This document shows positions 26,501 through 41,500 of a stretch of DNA of 64,000 nucleotides, piece by piece. The position numbers and the translations under genes were made by a program. The notes under the pieces were generated by a model, which was given only the letters and a program-made list of their open reading frames with translations, did not search any database and was not told the origin of the DNA. This DNA is from Siphonodentalium dalli. Its lineage: Eukaryota; Mollusca; Scaphopoda; Gadilida; Siphonodentaliidae. The DNA lies in assembly GCA_032622095.1 (NCBI GenBank), contig CP136066.1, positions 10,193,784-10,257,783 of the forward strand. Direction: 5' to 3'. Position 1 is the stretch's first letter. Each line of letters begins with the position of its first letter.

Positions 26501-29500
26501 TATGGGTTTTGTCCGCATGATTTTGACTGAGTTATGTCCCTTTTTCGACTTAGAATTTACCTGAATTGCGATTTCCGGATGATAACTTCAGATTGAATCA
26601 AGTGAACTGAACTAAATTTGGTATATTAGTTTACCACCCCAAAATACAGATCAAGTTCGAATATGGGTTTTGTCCGCATGATTTTGATTGCGTTATGCCC
26701 CTTTTTTGACTTAGATTTTACCTGATATGCGGTTTCCAGATGATAACTTTAGATTGAATCGAGTGAACTGAACCAAATTTGGTGTACAGATCAAGTTCAA
26801 ATACGGGTTCTCTCTATATGATTTTGCAGGTCAAGTTCGAATTTGAGTCCGATCCAACCCTTTTTGCCAGAGTTATAGGATTTGTTTTGTCTGAAAATAG
26901 CCGAAAATAAATATTTTTAAATTTTGTTTTCGGATTTTCAGTCATAAATACCACACTTGAAGTTATGTGTTTTATTTTTGTTATTATTTCGTCTTAAGTC
27001 AAAGGTTTCAAACAAATGAATTAAACCTTGCCCCACTCTACTCCAGAAAGGGCGTATTATGCCCACGCCCCGACGGCGTGCTCTTGTTTACACATGGCCT
27101 TCTTCTGAAATTACATGATTTCTTGTATCACGATACACATGACACGATACTATACACATATCGTTTGAATGCGTATGGTGATACATTGAATTCATGATGA
27201 ATTGTTACAGTCCAACTTGCATCTATGATTTTTTTCATAAAAATTAAATACCAGACCTGCCGCATACGAAGGGGAGAAGTTGACATATTATAAACAAATT
27301 TGACATTGCACTTTGTTAATACACAGATATAAAACATTTTTTTTTTCTTCTCTCTAGTATTAACTTGATGACTGTGATGGGAGGTCTGACCAATATTGCA
27401 AAACAGCGACCACTCTACTTCGGACGCGTCGTACATGCTTTTGAAGCATTAAATGGTGAGTTCTAATCTATTTATTCTATCATCTGTTTAACCCTTTCAG
27501 TTACAGTCTGTAAAATCGGCCCTAAAATTTTTGTTTTTTTGTTTAGATTTTTTTGGGTTGAATTTTTTTTGGTTATGCTTAAGCATGCTATAGCGAATTT
27601 AAAAACAAACTGGATAAAACCTTAGGGGCATGTTATAACTCAAAACTATCACCAAGTATTCATAGTAATAATTTTGATGCCCATGAAAAACGTAAGATTC
27701 CCTGGCAATAAACCTACAAAATAAGTCTGTTAAAGAATATAAGAAAAAATTATTAAAATTGTAAAAAAATAGTAAAAAATAATAACAAATTATGAAAAAT
27801 TGTTAGGCCAATGCATTCTCTTATATATGCGAGGAGACCTATGGTCGACTCGCATATATAAGAGAATGCATTGGCACAGGGTATATGGGTTGATACAAAA
27901 ATCGGACCTGGCACTCAAAGGGTTAAACCTTTTATACTAAATGGATTCTCCCACTCAGTTATAAAAGTATACATTCGGATGGTCCACTATTCATTTGGAG
28001 GGATAATAAGGATATGTTAGCGGACGACAGCCAGACAAAATGATGATGCAAATATAGAAGAATTCATATTCATTGGTGGGAAATATTTAGATAACAAGTT
28101 CATACAACGACCTATGGTCATTTGTTGTAATTATTACCTGAACATTTCCTAAGGGAACTACTCGTCAATAAGTATTTAGAATAGAAAGGGTTCAGATAAT
28201 AAGTTCAACAAACGCCTGTGGTTTGCCACTATAGAAACGACCTCCGTCCACCCATCGTCTGTCCGCCTGTTCACCTGTCACTCATTATGGGTACCTTCAT
28301 CGGGAGACTCGCATATGTAAGGGAATGCACTGGCACAGGATCTTTAATGCTGCACCAATGCTGCTCCCGTCATGAAAGGGTTATATAACACTCCCGTATG
28401 GATCCTCACATGGACCCAAGCAGACGATAGTCATCAGTGCATTGTTCTCTCTGTCCAGGGCTCCATAAAGGGTTAAAACAATTATCCGTAAACCAACAAA
28501 TAAAAAAATAGAGAATACCTGAAGTTTTTTTTTAATACCGAAATATCTCATGGAAAGAAATGAGAAGCGGCTTCAGGTATTCAAATAAAAAACTTGGTAT
28601 TCTTTTTATTATATGCAGCTTATTAATGCTCAAAGTTGCTAAGTTAACTCTTAATTAATTAAATTATTAACTCTACTTAACTACTTAACGTGTCAGTGTT
28701 TACAAACATGAAAGAGCCAAGGCGTAAAGTTGAAATTGACACGCTGTGATTTCAAACATAGAATTATCGATTGATCACATGCATGCCATCATAAACTAAT
28801 AGCTTTTGATTGGCTAGTAGACAGTGTGCATGCAATGATAAGTCGATCGAACTTGGCAAATCGTGTTAGTTTCAAGTCCTGCAGTGAAATAACAATATAG
28901 CGAAGAGATACATACGACGATCTACGTTTTGGTTAATTGTCTGCTATTTATAGGCAAGCATATAATGATAGTGGCCTATTAACTCTTGCATCACGGGAGC
29001 TTTCTGAAATTTTGCGAAAACCCTGTGTCAATACATTCTCGTTTATATGTGAGGGACCCTCGCATATATAAGAGAATACATTGGCCTAACAATATTTACC
29101 TTGACCTTGTAAGCCATTGGATTTACTTATATATGCGAGGCTCCCTATGGGAGACTCACATTATGAGATAATGCACTGGCACAGGGTCTTTTATGCTGCA
29201 CCAGTGTAGCTCCTGTCATGAAAGGGTTAATTATACAAACACTCCTGTATGGAGTGTCACACGGACCCAAGCAGACGACAGTCATCAGTTCATTGTTTTC
29301 TCTGTCTGGGGCTCCATAACGAGTTAAAAACTATTCCTAAACCAACAAATAAAAAAAAAGTGGCCTTTTGTTTCAGGGGCAATTTTTTTTTTAAATCTAT
29401 GAGGGAGGGAAGATTTAATTTTCAATTTTTATTTATTTTTGCACATAGTAAGCATTGACAAAGATACCATCCTCTGTCTAGTATTAACCAGAAATGTAGA

Positions 29501-32500
29501 GGGAACTGTTATGCGTATAAACTCATTTAATCTTATATAAAAATGACGTTATACTACCAGTATATGACTGCGATTACCTAACATTATATAATGCCCCTGA
29601 CATTCACTATTGTTATTGTCTGAAAACTGATACCTTTCCATTCTAATATGTGGACCTGCATTTCATCCTGTGCCTTTCAATTGTATGGAGTTAAAGTTAG
29701 TGTAATTTAGTTCACAATAACTAATTGTAAGAAGAGCATGAGGATCAGCTAATCATTTTCTTAACCCATCCAGTGCCAAGTCCGATTTTTGTATCAACCC
29801 ATATAACCTGTGCCAATGCATTCTCTTATATATGCGAGTCGACCATAAGAGAATGCATTGGCCTAACAAATTATCATCATTTGTTATTATGTTTTACAAT
29901 TTTAATAATTTTTTCTTATATTCTACTCTCTTTCATTGCCAGACTTATTTTGTAGGTTTAGTGCCAGGGAATCTTACGTTTTTCATGGGCATCAAAATTA
30001 TTACTATGAATACTTGGTGATAGTTTTGAGTTATAACATGCTTCTAAGGTTTTAACCAGTTTGTTCAACCCCAAAAAAAAAAAAAAAAAAAAAATTATTA
30101 TTCTTTTAAATTTTGTTTAGGGCCGATTTTACAGACCGTAAATTAGGGCCGATGAGATTGGCCCCTGGCATTGAAAGGGTTAATTGTAGTCATCTTCATG
30201 TTGTAAGCCTGCAAGTCACTTTTCACACATTACATGTAAGAGCTCAATGCACACTAACATCCAACACTGCGGTCGGATTTTAGTAGGACCGCACTTCAAC
30301 ATTAATATGCGTTGTCATGATGGTATTTACATTCACAACATCAATTCCATCGGGATATGGTGACATAACGGCTTCAACATCCCTTCTCGCTCGGACCCCT
30401 GGGGGAGGTGTGGTCGGATTTTAGTAGGACCACACCTCAACATTAATATGCGTTGTCATGATGGTATTTACATTCGCAACGTCAATTCCATCGGGATATG
30501 GTGACATAACGGCTTCAACATCCCATCTCGCTCGGACCCCTGGGGGAGGTGTGGTCGGCTTTTAGTACGATCCATCAAGGGGTACTAGACTAGCTGACAA
30601 AAAATTGCAATGTTCCGTTTCGCTTTACACGCATACATATTTAAATATGCAAGTGATTCGCCACGATTGGAGCTAGCATGTATACAAGCGAGCTAGCATG
30701 TATTACACGTATACGGAATATTCAGTGGGATATGACTTTGTACGTGAACAAGAAATCGATAGAATTTGATAGACAAGAATACACTACTATGGACATGTTT
30801 GTAAAATAAATATATATATTTTTTCAATCAAATTTTTTTTGTCTTAACCCTTTACCCAACAGAAGGGCCCTGTGCCAATGCATTCTCTTATATATGCGAG
30901 TCGACCATAGGTCGCCTTGCATATTTAAGAGAATGCATTGGCTTAACATATTAAAAATTATAAAATTGTTAAAGAATGTAAGAAAAAATGGTAAAAAAAG
31001 TTTTTTTTTAGGCCAATGCATTCTCTTATATATGCGAGGCGACCTATGGTCGACTCGCATATATAAGAGAATGCATTGGCACAGGGCATAACTGTAACCA
31101 TCACAATGTGGTCAATGAGCCGGTTCCAATGATATCCATATTTGTATGGTTCTATTGAGACAGACCGAAGATATTTTAGGCTGTTGAAGCTTTATTTGGC
31201 CGGTTTTGGCCGTTTTGTTGGGTAAAGGGTTAACACCATGCATCGCGATAAAAAGGCCTAATGCAGCCCATTTTATTTGGGCCTGAGAAACAAAAAACTT
31301 TTTTTTTGTCTAACTACCATTGATTTTTCACAGTGAATCTTCCTCCCACTTTGGCTAAGTCCCAAGTGAGTAGCGTGAGAAAGCAGTTGAAGATGCAGAT
31401 GATTGGCTTACTGAAGCACTCGATGGCCGTCGAATACGTCACGTCAATTACAACGCTGCTCACCGATCTCGGGGCTTCACAATCAGAGGTAAGTACTAAA
31501 GCACTCGATGGCCGTCGAATACGTCACGTCAATTACAACGCTTCTCACCGATCTCGGGGCTTCACAATCAGAGGTAAGTACTAAAGCACTCGATGGCCGT
31601 CGAATACGTCACGTCAATTACAACGCTTCTCACCGATCTCGGGGCTTCACAATCAGTGGTTAGTACTAAAGCACTCGATGGCCGTCGAATACGTCACGTC
31701 AATTACAACGCTTCTCACCGATCTCGGGGCTTCACAATCAGAGGTAAGTACTAAAGCACTCGATGGCCGTCGAATATGTCACGTCAATTACAACGCTGCT
31801 CACCGATCTCGGGGCTTCACAATCAGAGGTAAGTACTGAAGCACTCAAAGGCCGTCGAATACGTCACGTCGATTACAACGCTGCTCACCGATCTCGGGGC
31901 TTCACAATCAGAGGTTAGTACTAAAGCACTCGATGGCCGTCGAATACGTCACGTCAATTACAACGCTGCTCACCGATCTCGGGGCTTCACAATCAGAGGT
32001 AAGTACTGAAGCACTCGATGGCCGTCGAATACGTCACGTCAATTACAACGCTTCTCACCGATCTCGGGGCTTCACAATCAGAGGTTAGTACTGAAGCACT
32101 CGATGGCCGTCGAATACGTCACGTCGATTACAACGCTTCTCACCGATCTCGGGGCTTCACAATCAGAGGTAAGTACTGAAGCACTCGATGGCCGTCGAAT
32201 ACGTCACGTCGATTACAACGCTGCTCACCGAACTCGGGGCTTCACAATCAGAGGTAAGTACTGAAGCACTCGATGGCCGTCGAATACGTCACATCAATTA
32301 CAACGCTGCTCACCGATCTCGGGGCTTCACAATCAGAGGTAAGTACTGAAGCACTCGATGGCCGTCGAATACGTCACGTCGATTACAACGCTTTTCACCG
32401 ATCTCGGGGCTTCACAATCAGAGGTAAGTACTGAAGCACTCGATGGCCGTCGAATACGTCACGTCAATTACAACGCTGCTCACCGATCTCGGGGCTTCAC

Positions 32501-35500
32501 AATCAGAGGTTAGTACTAAAGCACTCGATGGCCGTCGAATACGTCACGTCAATTAAAACGCTTCTCACCGATCTCGGGGCTTCACAATCAGAGGTAAGTA
32601 CTGAAGCACTCGATGGCCGTCGAATACGTCACGTCAATTACAACGCTGCTCACCGATCTCGGGGCTTCACAATCAGAGGTAAGTACTGAAGCACTCGATG
32701 GCCGTCGAATACGTCACATCGATTACAACGCTGCTCACCGATCTCGGGGCTTCACAATCAGAGGTAAGTACTGAAGCACTCGATGGCCGTCGAATACGTC
32801 ACATCAATTACAACGCTGCTCACCGATCTCGGGGCTTCACAATCAGAGGTAAGTACTGAAGCACTCGATGGCCGTCGAATACGTCACATCGATTACAACG
32901 CTGCTCACCGATCTCGGGGCTTCACAATCAGAGGTAAGTACTGAAGCACTCGATGGCCGTCGAATACGTCACATCGATTACAACGCTGCTCACCGATCTC
33001 GGGGCTTCACAATCAGAGGTAAGTACTGAAGCACTCGATGGCCGTCGAATACGTCACATCGATTACAACGCTGCTCACCGATCTCGGGGCTTCACAATCA
33101 GAGGTAAGTACTGAAGCACTCTATGGCCGTCGAATACGTCACGTCAATTACAACGCTGCTCACCGATCTCGGGGCTTCACAATCAGAGGTAAGTACTGAA
33201 GCACTCGATGGCCGTCGAATACGTCACGTCGATTACAACGCTGCTCACCGATCTCGGGGCTTCACAATCAGAGGTAAGTACTGAAGCACTCGATGGCCGT
33301 CGAATACGTCACGTCAATTACAACGCTGCTCACCGATCTCGGGGCTTCACAATCAGAGGTAAGTACTGAAGCACTCGATGGCCGTCGAATACGTCACATC
33401 GATTACAACGCTGCTCACCGATCTCGGGGCTTCACAATCAGAGGTAAGTACTGAAGCACTCGATGGCCGTCGAATACGTCACGTCAATTACAACGCTGCT
33501 CACCGATCTCGGGGCTTCACAATCAGAGGTAAGTACTGAAGCACTCGATGGCTGTCGAATACGTCACGTCAATTACAACGCTGCTCACCGATCTCGGGGC
33601 TTCACAATCAGAGGTAAGTACTGAAGCACTCGATGGCTGTCGAATACGTCACGTCAATTACAACGCTGCTCACCGATCTCGGGGCTTCACAATCAGAGGT
33701 AAGTACTGAAGCACTCGATGGCCGTCGAATACGTCACATCGATTACAACGCTGCTCACCGATCTCGGGGCTTCACAATCAGAGGTAAGTACTGAAGCACT
33801 CGATGGCCGTCGAATACGTCACATCGATTACAACGCTGCTCACCGATCTCGGGGCTTCACAATCAGAGGTAAGTACTAAAGCACTCGATGGCCGTCGAAT
33901 ACGTCACGTCAATTACAACGCTGCTCACCGATCTCGGGGCTTCACAATCAGAGGTAAGCACTGAAGCACTCGATGGCCGTCGAATACGTCACGTCAATTA
34001 CAACGCTTCTCACCGATCTCGGGGCTTCACAATCAGAGGTAAGTACTGAAGCACTCGATGGCCGTCGAATACGTCACGTCAATTACAACGCTGCTCACCG
34101 ATCTCGGGGCTTCACAATCAGAGGTAAGTACTGAAGCACTCGATGGCTGTCGAATACGTCACGTCAATTACAACGCTTCTCACCGATCTCGGGGCTTCAC
34201 AATCGGAGGTTAGTTCAGAGGTCACTCACTTCAAACTCCAGAATTATCTGGAAAAATTACTAAATACACAGAACCTTACTTGGCTGTCAGTTTATATATG
34301 CAAACCTTGAAATAGTGTGTCTGTCATTTGCAGAATGAGGTCCCCAGAGGCTGAATTTAGTGATACTATCCTGCACGACGGGTTAGCATCACCAAATTTA
34401 CTCTCTGAGGACCTCATTCTGCTTAGGCCTCACCTGGGAAGTATCGATAGCCTCAATTTAACATTGTTTTCAGTTAGTTTTTCTCTTCTGTTCAGTTTCT
34501 CTATCCCCTAATTTGCAGAAGATGAAATGCATAATTGAGGTGACTAATGGGTGAACATCAACTGGGGAACTTCACTAACCTCAACTGGGGAACTTCAGTC
34601 TTATCCTAGGTCTCCCATTGCAGTTGAGGCCCCAGCAACAACATATTCTAACTGATAAATTCTGATGTTTTCCGAAGGTTTATTCCATGCTTTTCCCTGA
34701 GCTTTCATTTTAATCTTTCAGTTTCATGATCCAGGTGAACATAATTTACGTTATGTCAAATTGATCTCATTTCATTACACACATTATAACATTGAAAGAG
34801 ATGGAATAATTGTGTGTGTTGCCCAATAATCGGCGTCTAATAAACTATATAAACTCTCTAATGTCCAATAAATTATTAGAAAAAACATATATACACTGTT
34901 TATAAAACCTTAATACACTGTTTATAAAACCTTAATACACTGTTTATAAAACCTTAATACACTGTTTATGAAACATTAATACACTGTTTATAAAACATTA
35001 ATACACTGTTTATAAAACATTAATATGCTGTTTATACAACATTAATACACTGTTTATAATATATTAATAAAAAACATTAATATACTCTTTATAAAACATT
35101 AATACACTGTTTATAAAACAATAATTACACCCACTTCATTTTCTATAGTAAATTGCCGTTGAGTTTATCAAAGCTAATGTAATTATATCGGATAATTACA
35201 TTAGGTCGAGATTTTATCAGTGCAACAAAAACGACCCAAAAGTACTTGCGCGCAATGATATTTGTAGTCCGTTGCATAGTAACTAAGGACGCTATTTTCT
35301 TCGCACAATTTTTTTCACGAACGGTATGAAAGCCAATAAGAGAATAATAAATAACTATCCAAATAAAGACAATGCCCCAATATAATAAACATTCCCAAGC
35401 TGTTTACAGAGTATAAATTTGGTCGTATTTGCGACGTTTCGTTACAAAATGCATGACTAAACATACACAACTTTTTAGTTTTCATTTCATTTATTTTTAT

Positions 35501-38500
35501 TTACATTTTGTAAGACCACAGGAGCTTGGAACTTGATTAATAATTGCCTTAATGAGCCTAATTTACAGTTTTTTGGCCTTAATGCTAATTAGCATAATTA
35601 AGGCAGCTATTGATCAAGTTCCAAGCTCCTGTGGTTATGAGTATTAAATTTATTGGTACGGACTACGGTATATAATAATACATTATATATTCTGCCATTT
35701 CTGGGCACTACAATTTATATTATAGGATGAAATTTTTAATTAATGTTTACCCAAACATTGTACCAGTCCCGTGAGAAAACTGCAACATATTTTTTCCCTT
35801 CGTCTCGGTGTAACGATATGTTACAAAGCGTTTCATAATTTCGGAGATTCCACAGAGACTGGCCCTACAAACTGCAACTTACAAAGTCCCTGTAAAAAAA
35901 TGCAGCATTCAATGTTTCTTCACCTCCTTTTATTGTAGCGATATGTTGCAAAGTGTTATGAGGCGTTACCGGTACATGTTACAAATGATATTAAGTCCCC
36001 AAAAGAAAACCGCAGCATATTATTAAAACTCATCTCAATGCAGCGATATGTTACAAAGTGTTACAATCGTTATGTGATTTCAGAGATCCACAGAGACCGC
36101 TCGTGTTACAAATGATATAAAGTCCCTGTGAGAAAACTACAGTATATTTTTTCAACTCGTCTCAGTGTAGCGATAAATTGTTACAAAATGTTATGAAGCA
36201 TTATGTTACATGTGTAACAGAACGAGAGAGAGAGAGAGTGAGAGAGAAGTGTGGGAGTCGCACCGAAAGTTGGCAGCACCCGGAATCCCAAGCCGGTCAC
36301 CCATCCATGGAATAAACACGACGACGTTGCTTAACTTCGGTCATCACACAAAGCGAGAATCAAATGCAGAATCAAGTTAGTCATAAAGCACTGAAAATTG
36401 AAAAGTTTCGCGAGAATCATTACGAGAATTGATTCGGTGATTCTCGTCGAATCTTAAGGCCTGCCAAGAGACCTAGACTCTCGATCAGAGAAGTCATCGG
36501 CCTTCTATATTTACAACGCGACCGCTACACATGATTTCTGATATCCACAGAGACCAGTCGTTGATTGGTGTTACAAATGATGTAACGTTCCTGTGAGAAA
36601 TACGCAGGATATTTCTTCTACTCGTCTCAGTGTACCGATATGTTAAAAAGTGTTACAAAGGTTTACGTGTCTGCATTATCTGGACACAAGTGATTTAATA
36701 ATCACTTTAAATTTTAACAAATATATTAGTTTTTGAAAAATAAATCATCTTAAAATTCCTTAAATGCCATGATGATTTAATGCTTCTGAAAACTTGTTTC
36801 TCGGTAAAATAACAATGACACAAAATGACTGCGAAAAATCGAAATTGAAAAGTATTTGGCTCACTGCCGATAGATAGGAGAATTCCTGTAAGAAAATGCT
36901 CACTAAACTTATTGATTATCGCATGTTCATGATTCCCAGTTGACATAGAGACTAACTGTGTATTTTCCTCTTCCAAAATTCTGCTAATAATGTTTAATTT
37001 TCATCAAAATTTATTAATGTTTTGTTTCGTCCTTGACATACGTTCGGGAAAAACCCACTCGATCTATAGATCGATCGATATTATTCGGACGGGAATGCAG
37101 CGAGTTGTTTTCGGCTCAAGTCTGGTCTGTTATTTGAGAACATATAGTTCCTTGTTTCAATTGTATTTTAAGGGCGAATATGTTTTTAAAATCAATATTT
37201 AACAATCGTTGGCATAATTATAAGGAATAATCTCGGTTTCCTAATGTAATTACACAGTCTAAAGGCATATGCTGAATCACAAACTCTTATAAATCGCTTT
37301 GCGATTTATAGGTTTGTGATTCGGCATATGCCTTTAGACTGTGTAATTACATTAGGAAACCGAGATTATTCCTTAATTAATAGACTGTTTATAAAACATT
37401 AATACACTGTTTATAAAACCTTAATACACTGTTTATAAAACATTAATATGCTGTTTATAAAACATTAATACACTGTTTATACAACATTAATACGCTGTTT
37501 ATACACCATTAATACACTGTTTATAGTACATTAATAAAACAATTAATACACTGTTTATAAAACATTAATACACTGTTTATAAAACAAGACATGAATATAA
37601 CTCTCTCATTCATTTCCAACAACAAAACTCTGTGACTCACTTTAAATCAATGGTAGAACTCATGAATTATACTGTATATGTTTAAAAAATTTAAGAAAAA
37701 ATGATAAAAATTTATAAAGAATGTTAGAAAAAATGATAAAATATGTCTCCCTTTGTTATAGATCAACAAGTTCGCTCCGAAAATTGATGAGAGTAAAAAA
37801 AGGAAAGCAACAGAATCAGCTGCGAAATCGAAGAAACAGAAATTAGACGTAAGTGTTCACATTCAGTAAAAATCCAATTTAAACTGCCCCAAGACAATGC
37901 CCTGCATCATTTTTTTTTATTCGATTATCGATTCAACATGGCGATGGAATATCAATTCAATCCAATTCGGCCAAATACTTTATCGTGCAGACCATGAGCC
38001 ACAGCATAAAGTAAGAATGGCCATCGATGTCTGAATTTACAAGTTCTGACTTGTATGTGAGTCTTGGGAAGAATGTTCTTGAAGATATAAATGTGGCATT
38101 TCTATGCGATATATCCCAAACAATTTGAATAAACTGTCACGCTTGATTTAAGAGCTCATTCTGACTTTAGCTTCTTATCACTTTATGATAGGTCAACACA
38201 TGTTTGCGAGTCTTTGACTGTTTGATGTTAAATTAAAAGGTTGTATGTCACAGTATGTGCGCTTTAATGTTGGTAACATCATAGACTGATTTCAATCTAT
38301 GACAAAATTCTTTGATCATAATTACGGTCTTTGAATATGATGCTTTGCAGATTTGGTAGAGTGGAGTTCATATATTATGAATCAAATCCAAACTGTGATG
38401 ACTCAAAATAAAAAATTATTTGATTCCATTCAGGAGACTGAATCAAGAATCAAAATTTGATTCAATGAATCGCAGACCCCTACCCAAGCCTTTCTCTGTG

Positions 38501-41500
38501 GGTACAGTTTAAATGAAGCTTGTTATTTTTGATTCGATGAATCGCAGACCCTACCCAAGCCTTTCTCTTTGATCTTTGCCATGTTTTTGTCACCGAGTTA
38601 GATTGACGGGTTGAGTGCTTTGATGTCTTGCTCCAATTTAGCTACATGGTGTCATGAACAGCTAAATATATGGTGTCTTTGCAATTGCCAGGTTGTATAT
38701 ATACACATGTTTTATTCTGTTTTCTTTAAAAGGCTATAAAACCCGAAACCGTGACTCAACTAATTTTTTAAAAATTGAACTGAAATCCCAACACTAACAG
38801 ATACTCATGTGATTAAGCTTTATATAAAACTATCCAGTATTGTATCTCAAAATTGTAATTTTTCCTTAGAAATCAGTAGAAATTACATATTTGTGGTTGA
38901 CTAGATGATAACTTGAGCAATATTCAACAGAATTTCTTTATATTTGATACGTGGTTCTTACTTGTTTATTATTATTATTAATATATAAAATTGTTTCCCA
39001 CTGATTATAATAATAACTAGAATGCACTCAGAGAGATGCCAACGTGCGCAAAAATGTAATAAACAATAATTACAAAAATAATTTCACTGTATTTTACTTA
39101 ATTTATTTAATTGTTAGCAAAAAAAGACAATTACCATTTCTCATTTCATCACAGATAAAAGGCAAATTACTATATTAATCATTTAAGTAATTAAAACCAA
39201 TTCCATGTTGCCGAAAGAATGAGACTTTAATATCGATTACATTTTTTTCAGCGGCATATTTTGATTTTCATTTTCCGATAGTCAAAGTTGACCAAAGGAG
39301 CAATTATAAGAAATAATTAATACCGTTTGTGTAAATATTGATAGCAGCCAATATGCAACAATAAATATCAATAATTAATCGATAATTAATCAATAACGAT
39401 CATTTTATGTAATAATAAACTCTTCAAACAGTGTTTGTGTTAACAAATGCGTTTTGTTTTGTGTTACGTCATTCGTCGTATTTGACCCGGAACTCGGCTG
39501 AAGGTTAGGCTATTCAGCCTATTGCGTTGAATTACGAAATCGCGTTTTGAATGTCTCTCTTTTCCTGCACGATAAAAAGAGGTCTTCGCACGAACCAAAA
39601 ATGATAAAACTTCCAATTATAAGTAAAAATACCCAAATGAAGGAGTCTATGTAGATCCCGAAGAAGTCTATAGACTCTTTGATGTAGAGTTCTGATGGAG
39701 AAAATGTAGGTCGATCTATTTTTGTCATAACTCTGACGTATTTTGACCTGGGAGAAAAAATCGAAATTGAGGCTCACTACGAGCATGCCAGTTTTAAATA
39801 TAGAAACAGGGAATCCCGACAAATGGCGATATCGGTGACAAACAAATAATCGAAAACAACACATAAAATAAACATAGCAAAAACGCGGCACAGTAAAAAT
39901 GTCCGAACGCCACGAGGTTTTACGTCGTTTTTGGTGACGTCATGGAGTGAAACGGAGTAGGGTGACACAAACGTACGTACCTACGAATATGTCTGATCGC
40001 CATACTATTGCGCGAGCGCACGTAATGATCCCACTACAGATTTAGTATTTCTTCTCAAATACCAGATTCGACAAAAAAAATATTCCCTTATTTATCAAAT
40101 TTATTAAAACGTTCATTGACAATGGTTTTTTCACTGGAAAAGCAAATTAATTGAATGTAAATGCCTTGATTGCTCATTACTAGTTACCCATCACTGTTGA
40201 TGCTGATGCCGATGATGATGACGATGATGATGTTTCCATGACGCCCTGGACACAGCGTGACGAGAAGAAGACATACACAGAATCACAGAGACAGACTGCA
40301 ATCGACCTCACAGCAGACGATATTCTACCAAAACTTACAGCACAGAATGTCGCCGATCTTGTACTAATTAGCATGGTGAGTAGTGTAAACTTACAGCACA
40401 GAATGTCGTTGAAATCGTATTTATTACCAGGGTGACTAAAGTAAACTTTCTCCTGTTCTTAAGTCTAAACAGCAGGGTTTGCTTTTGTCCAAAAAGTTTG
40501 ATGCCTAGCCAACAGTCGCCTTTCCAAATGTTATGCATAATTAAGTGGTCATACAACAATGCCCTGAATAATACTGAGAGCTTTCCGATGAATGGCAACA
40601 AGCCATATTTCTGATTAAATCCTGAAAAATTACCCATAATTCTGCTGTGGTTAAGGAGTCGATTATTTAGGGCATTACTGTAAATGCATATATGCATATT
40701 TTAAATTCTCATAGTTCTGCTTTTTAGCTCAACTTTACTTTGTAAAGTTTGAGCAATTGCCATGGCTTTGTTGTCTGTCGTCCGTGTGTGTGTGTGTACG
40801 TGATTCGTCAACAATACAGGCTACAGGTCGTACCTTTGGTCGGATCATTATGAAATTTGTCATAGCCGTTGAGATCAACATTTAGACCGGAATGATTCAT
40901 TTTGGGGTCATTCGGAAAAAAAAACATGGCCGCCAGCGGCCATCTTGGATTTCAAAATTCAATCCATTAGCACGGGCTACAGGCCGTACTGTTCGTCTGA
41001 TCATCATGAAATTTGTCATGGATGTTAATATTGACATGTAGATGGCAACGAGTATTTTTGGGGTCATTCGGCCGAAAAACATGGCCGCCGGCAGCCATCT
41101 TAGATTTTACTCTTTGCATGACTAAATCCTTTGACACGGGCTACAGGTCGTACCTTTGGTCGGATCATCATAAAATTTGTCATGGATGTTAATAATGACA
41201 TGTAGATGGGAAACGAGTCATTTTTGGGTCATTCGGGCAAAAAACATGGCCGCCAGCAGCCATCTTGGATTTTACTCGGTGCATGACTAAATCCTTTAGC
41301 ATGGGCTACAGGTCATCATGAAACTTGTCATGGCTGTTGAAATTGATGGGACCGAGTCATTTTGGGGTCATTTGGCCGAAAAACATGGCCGCCAGCAGCC
41401 ATCTTGGATTTTACTCTTTGTATGACTAAATCCTTTAGCATGGACTACAGGTCGTACCTTTAGTCTGATCATCGTAAAATTTGTCATGAATGTTAATAAT

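Noticed and set aside
31408-34213. Tandemly duplicated whole exons (mutually exclusive exons)
   Set aside because: Copies lack a pyrimidine tract and acceptor and the first part of the exon; only the 3' end and donor are repeated, and units are out of frame.
40180-40374. Antisense 64-codon serine-rich frame
   Set aside because: Shadow of symplekin exon 12 on the opposite strand.
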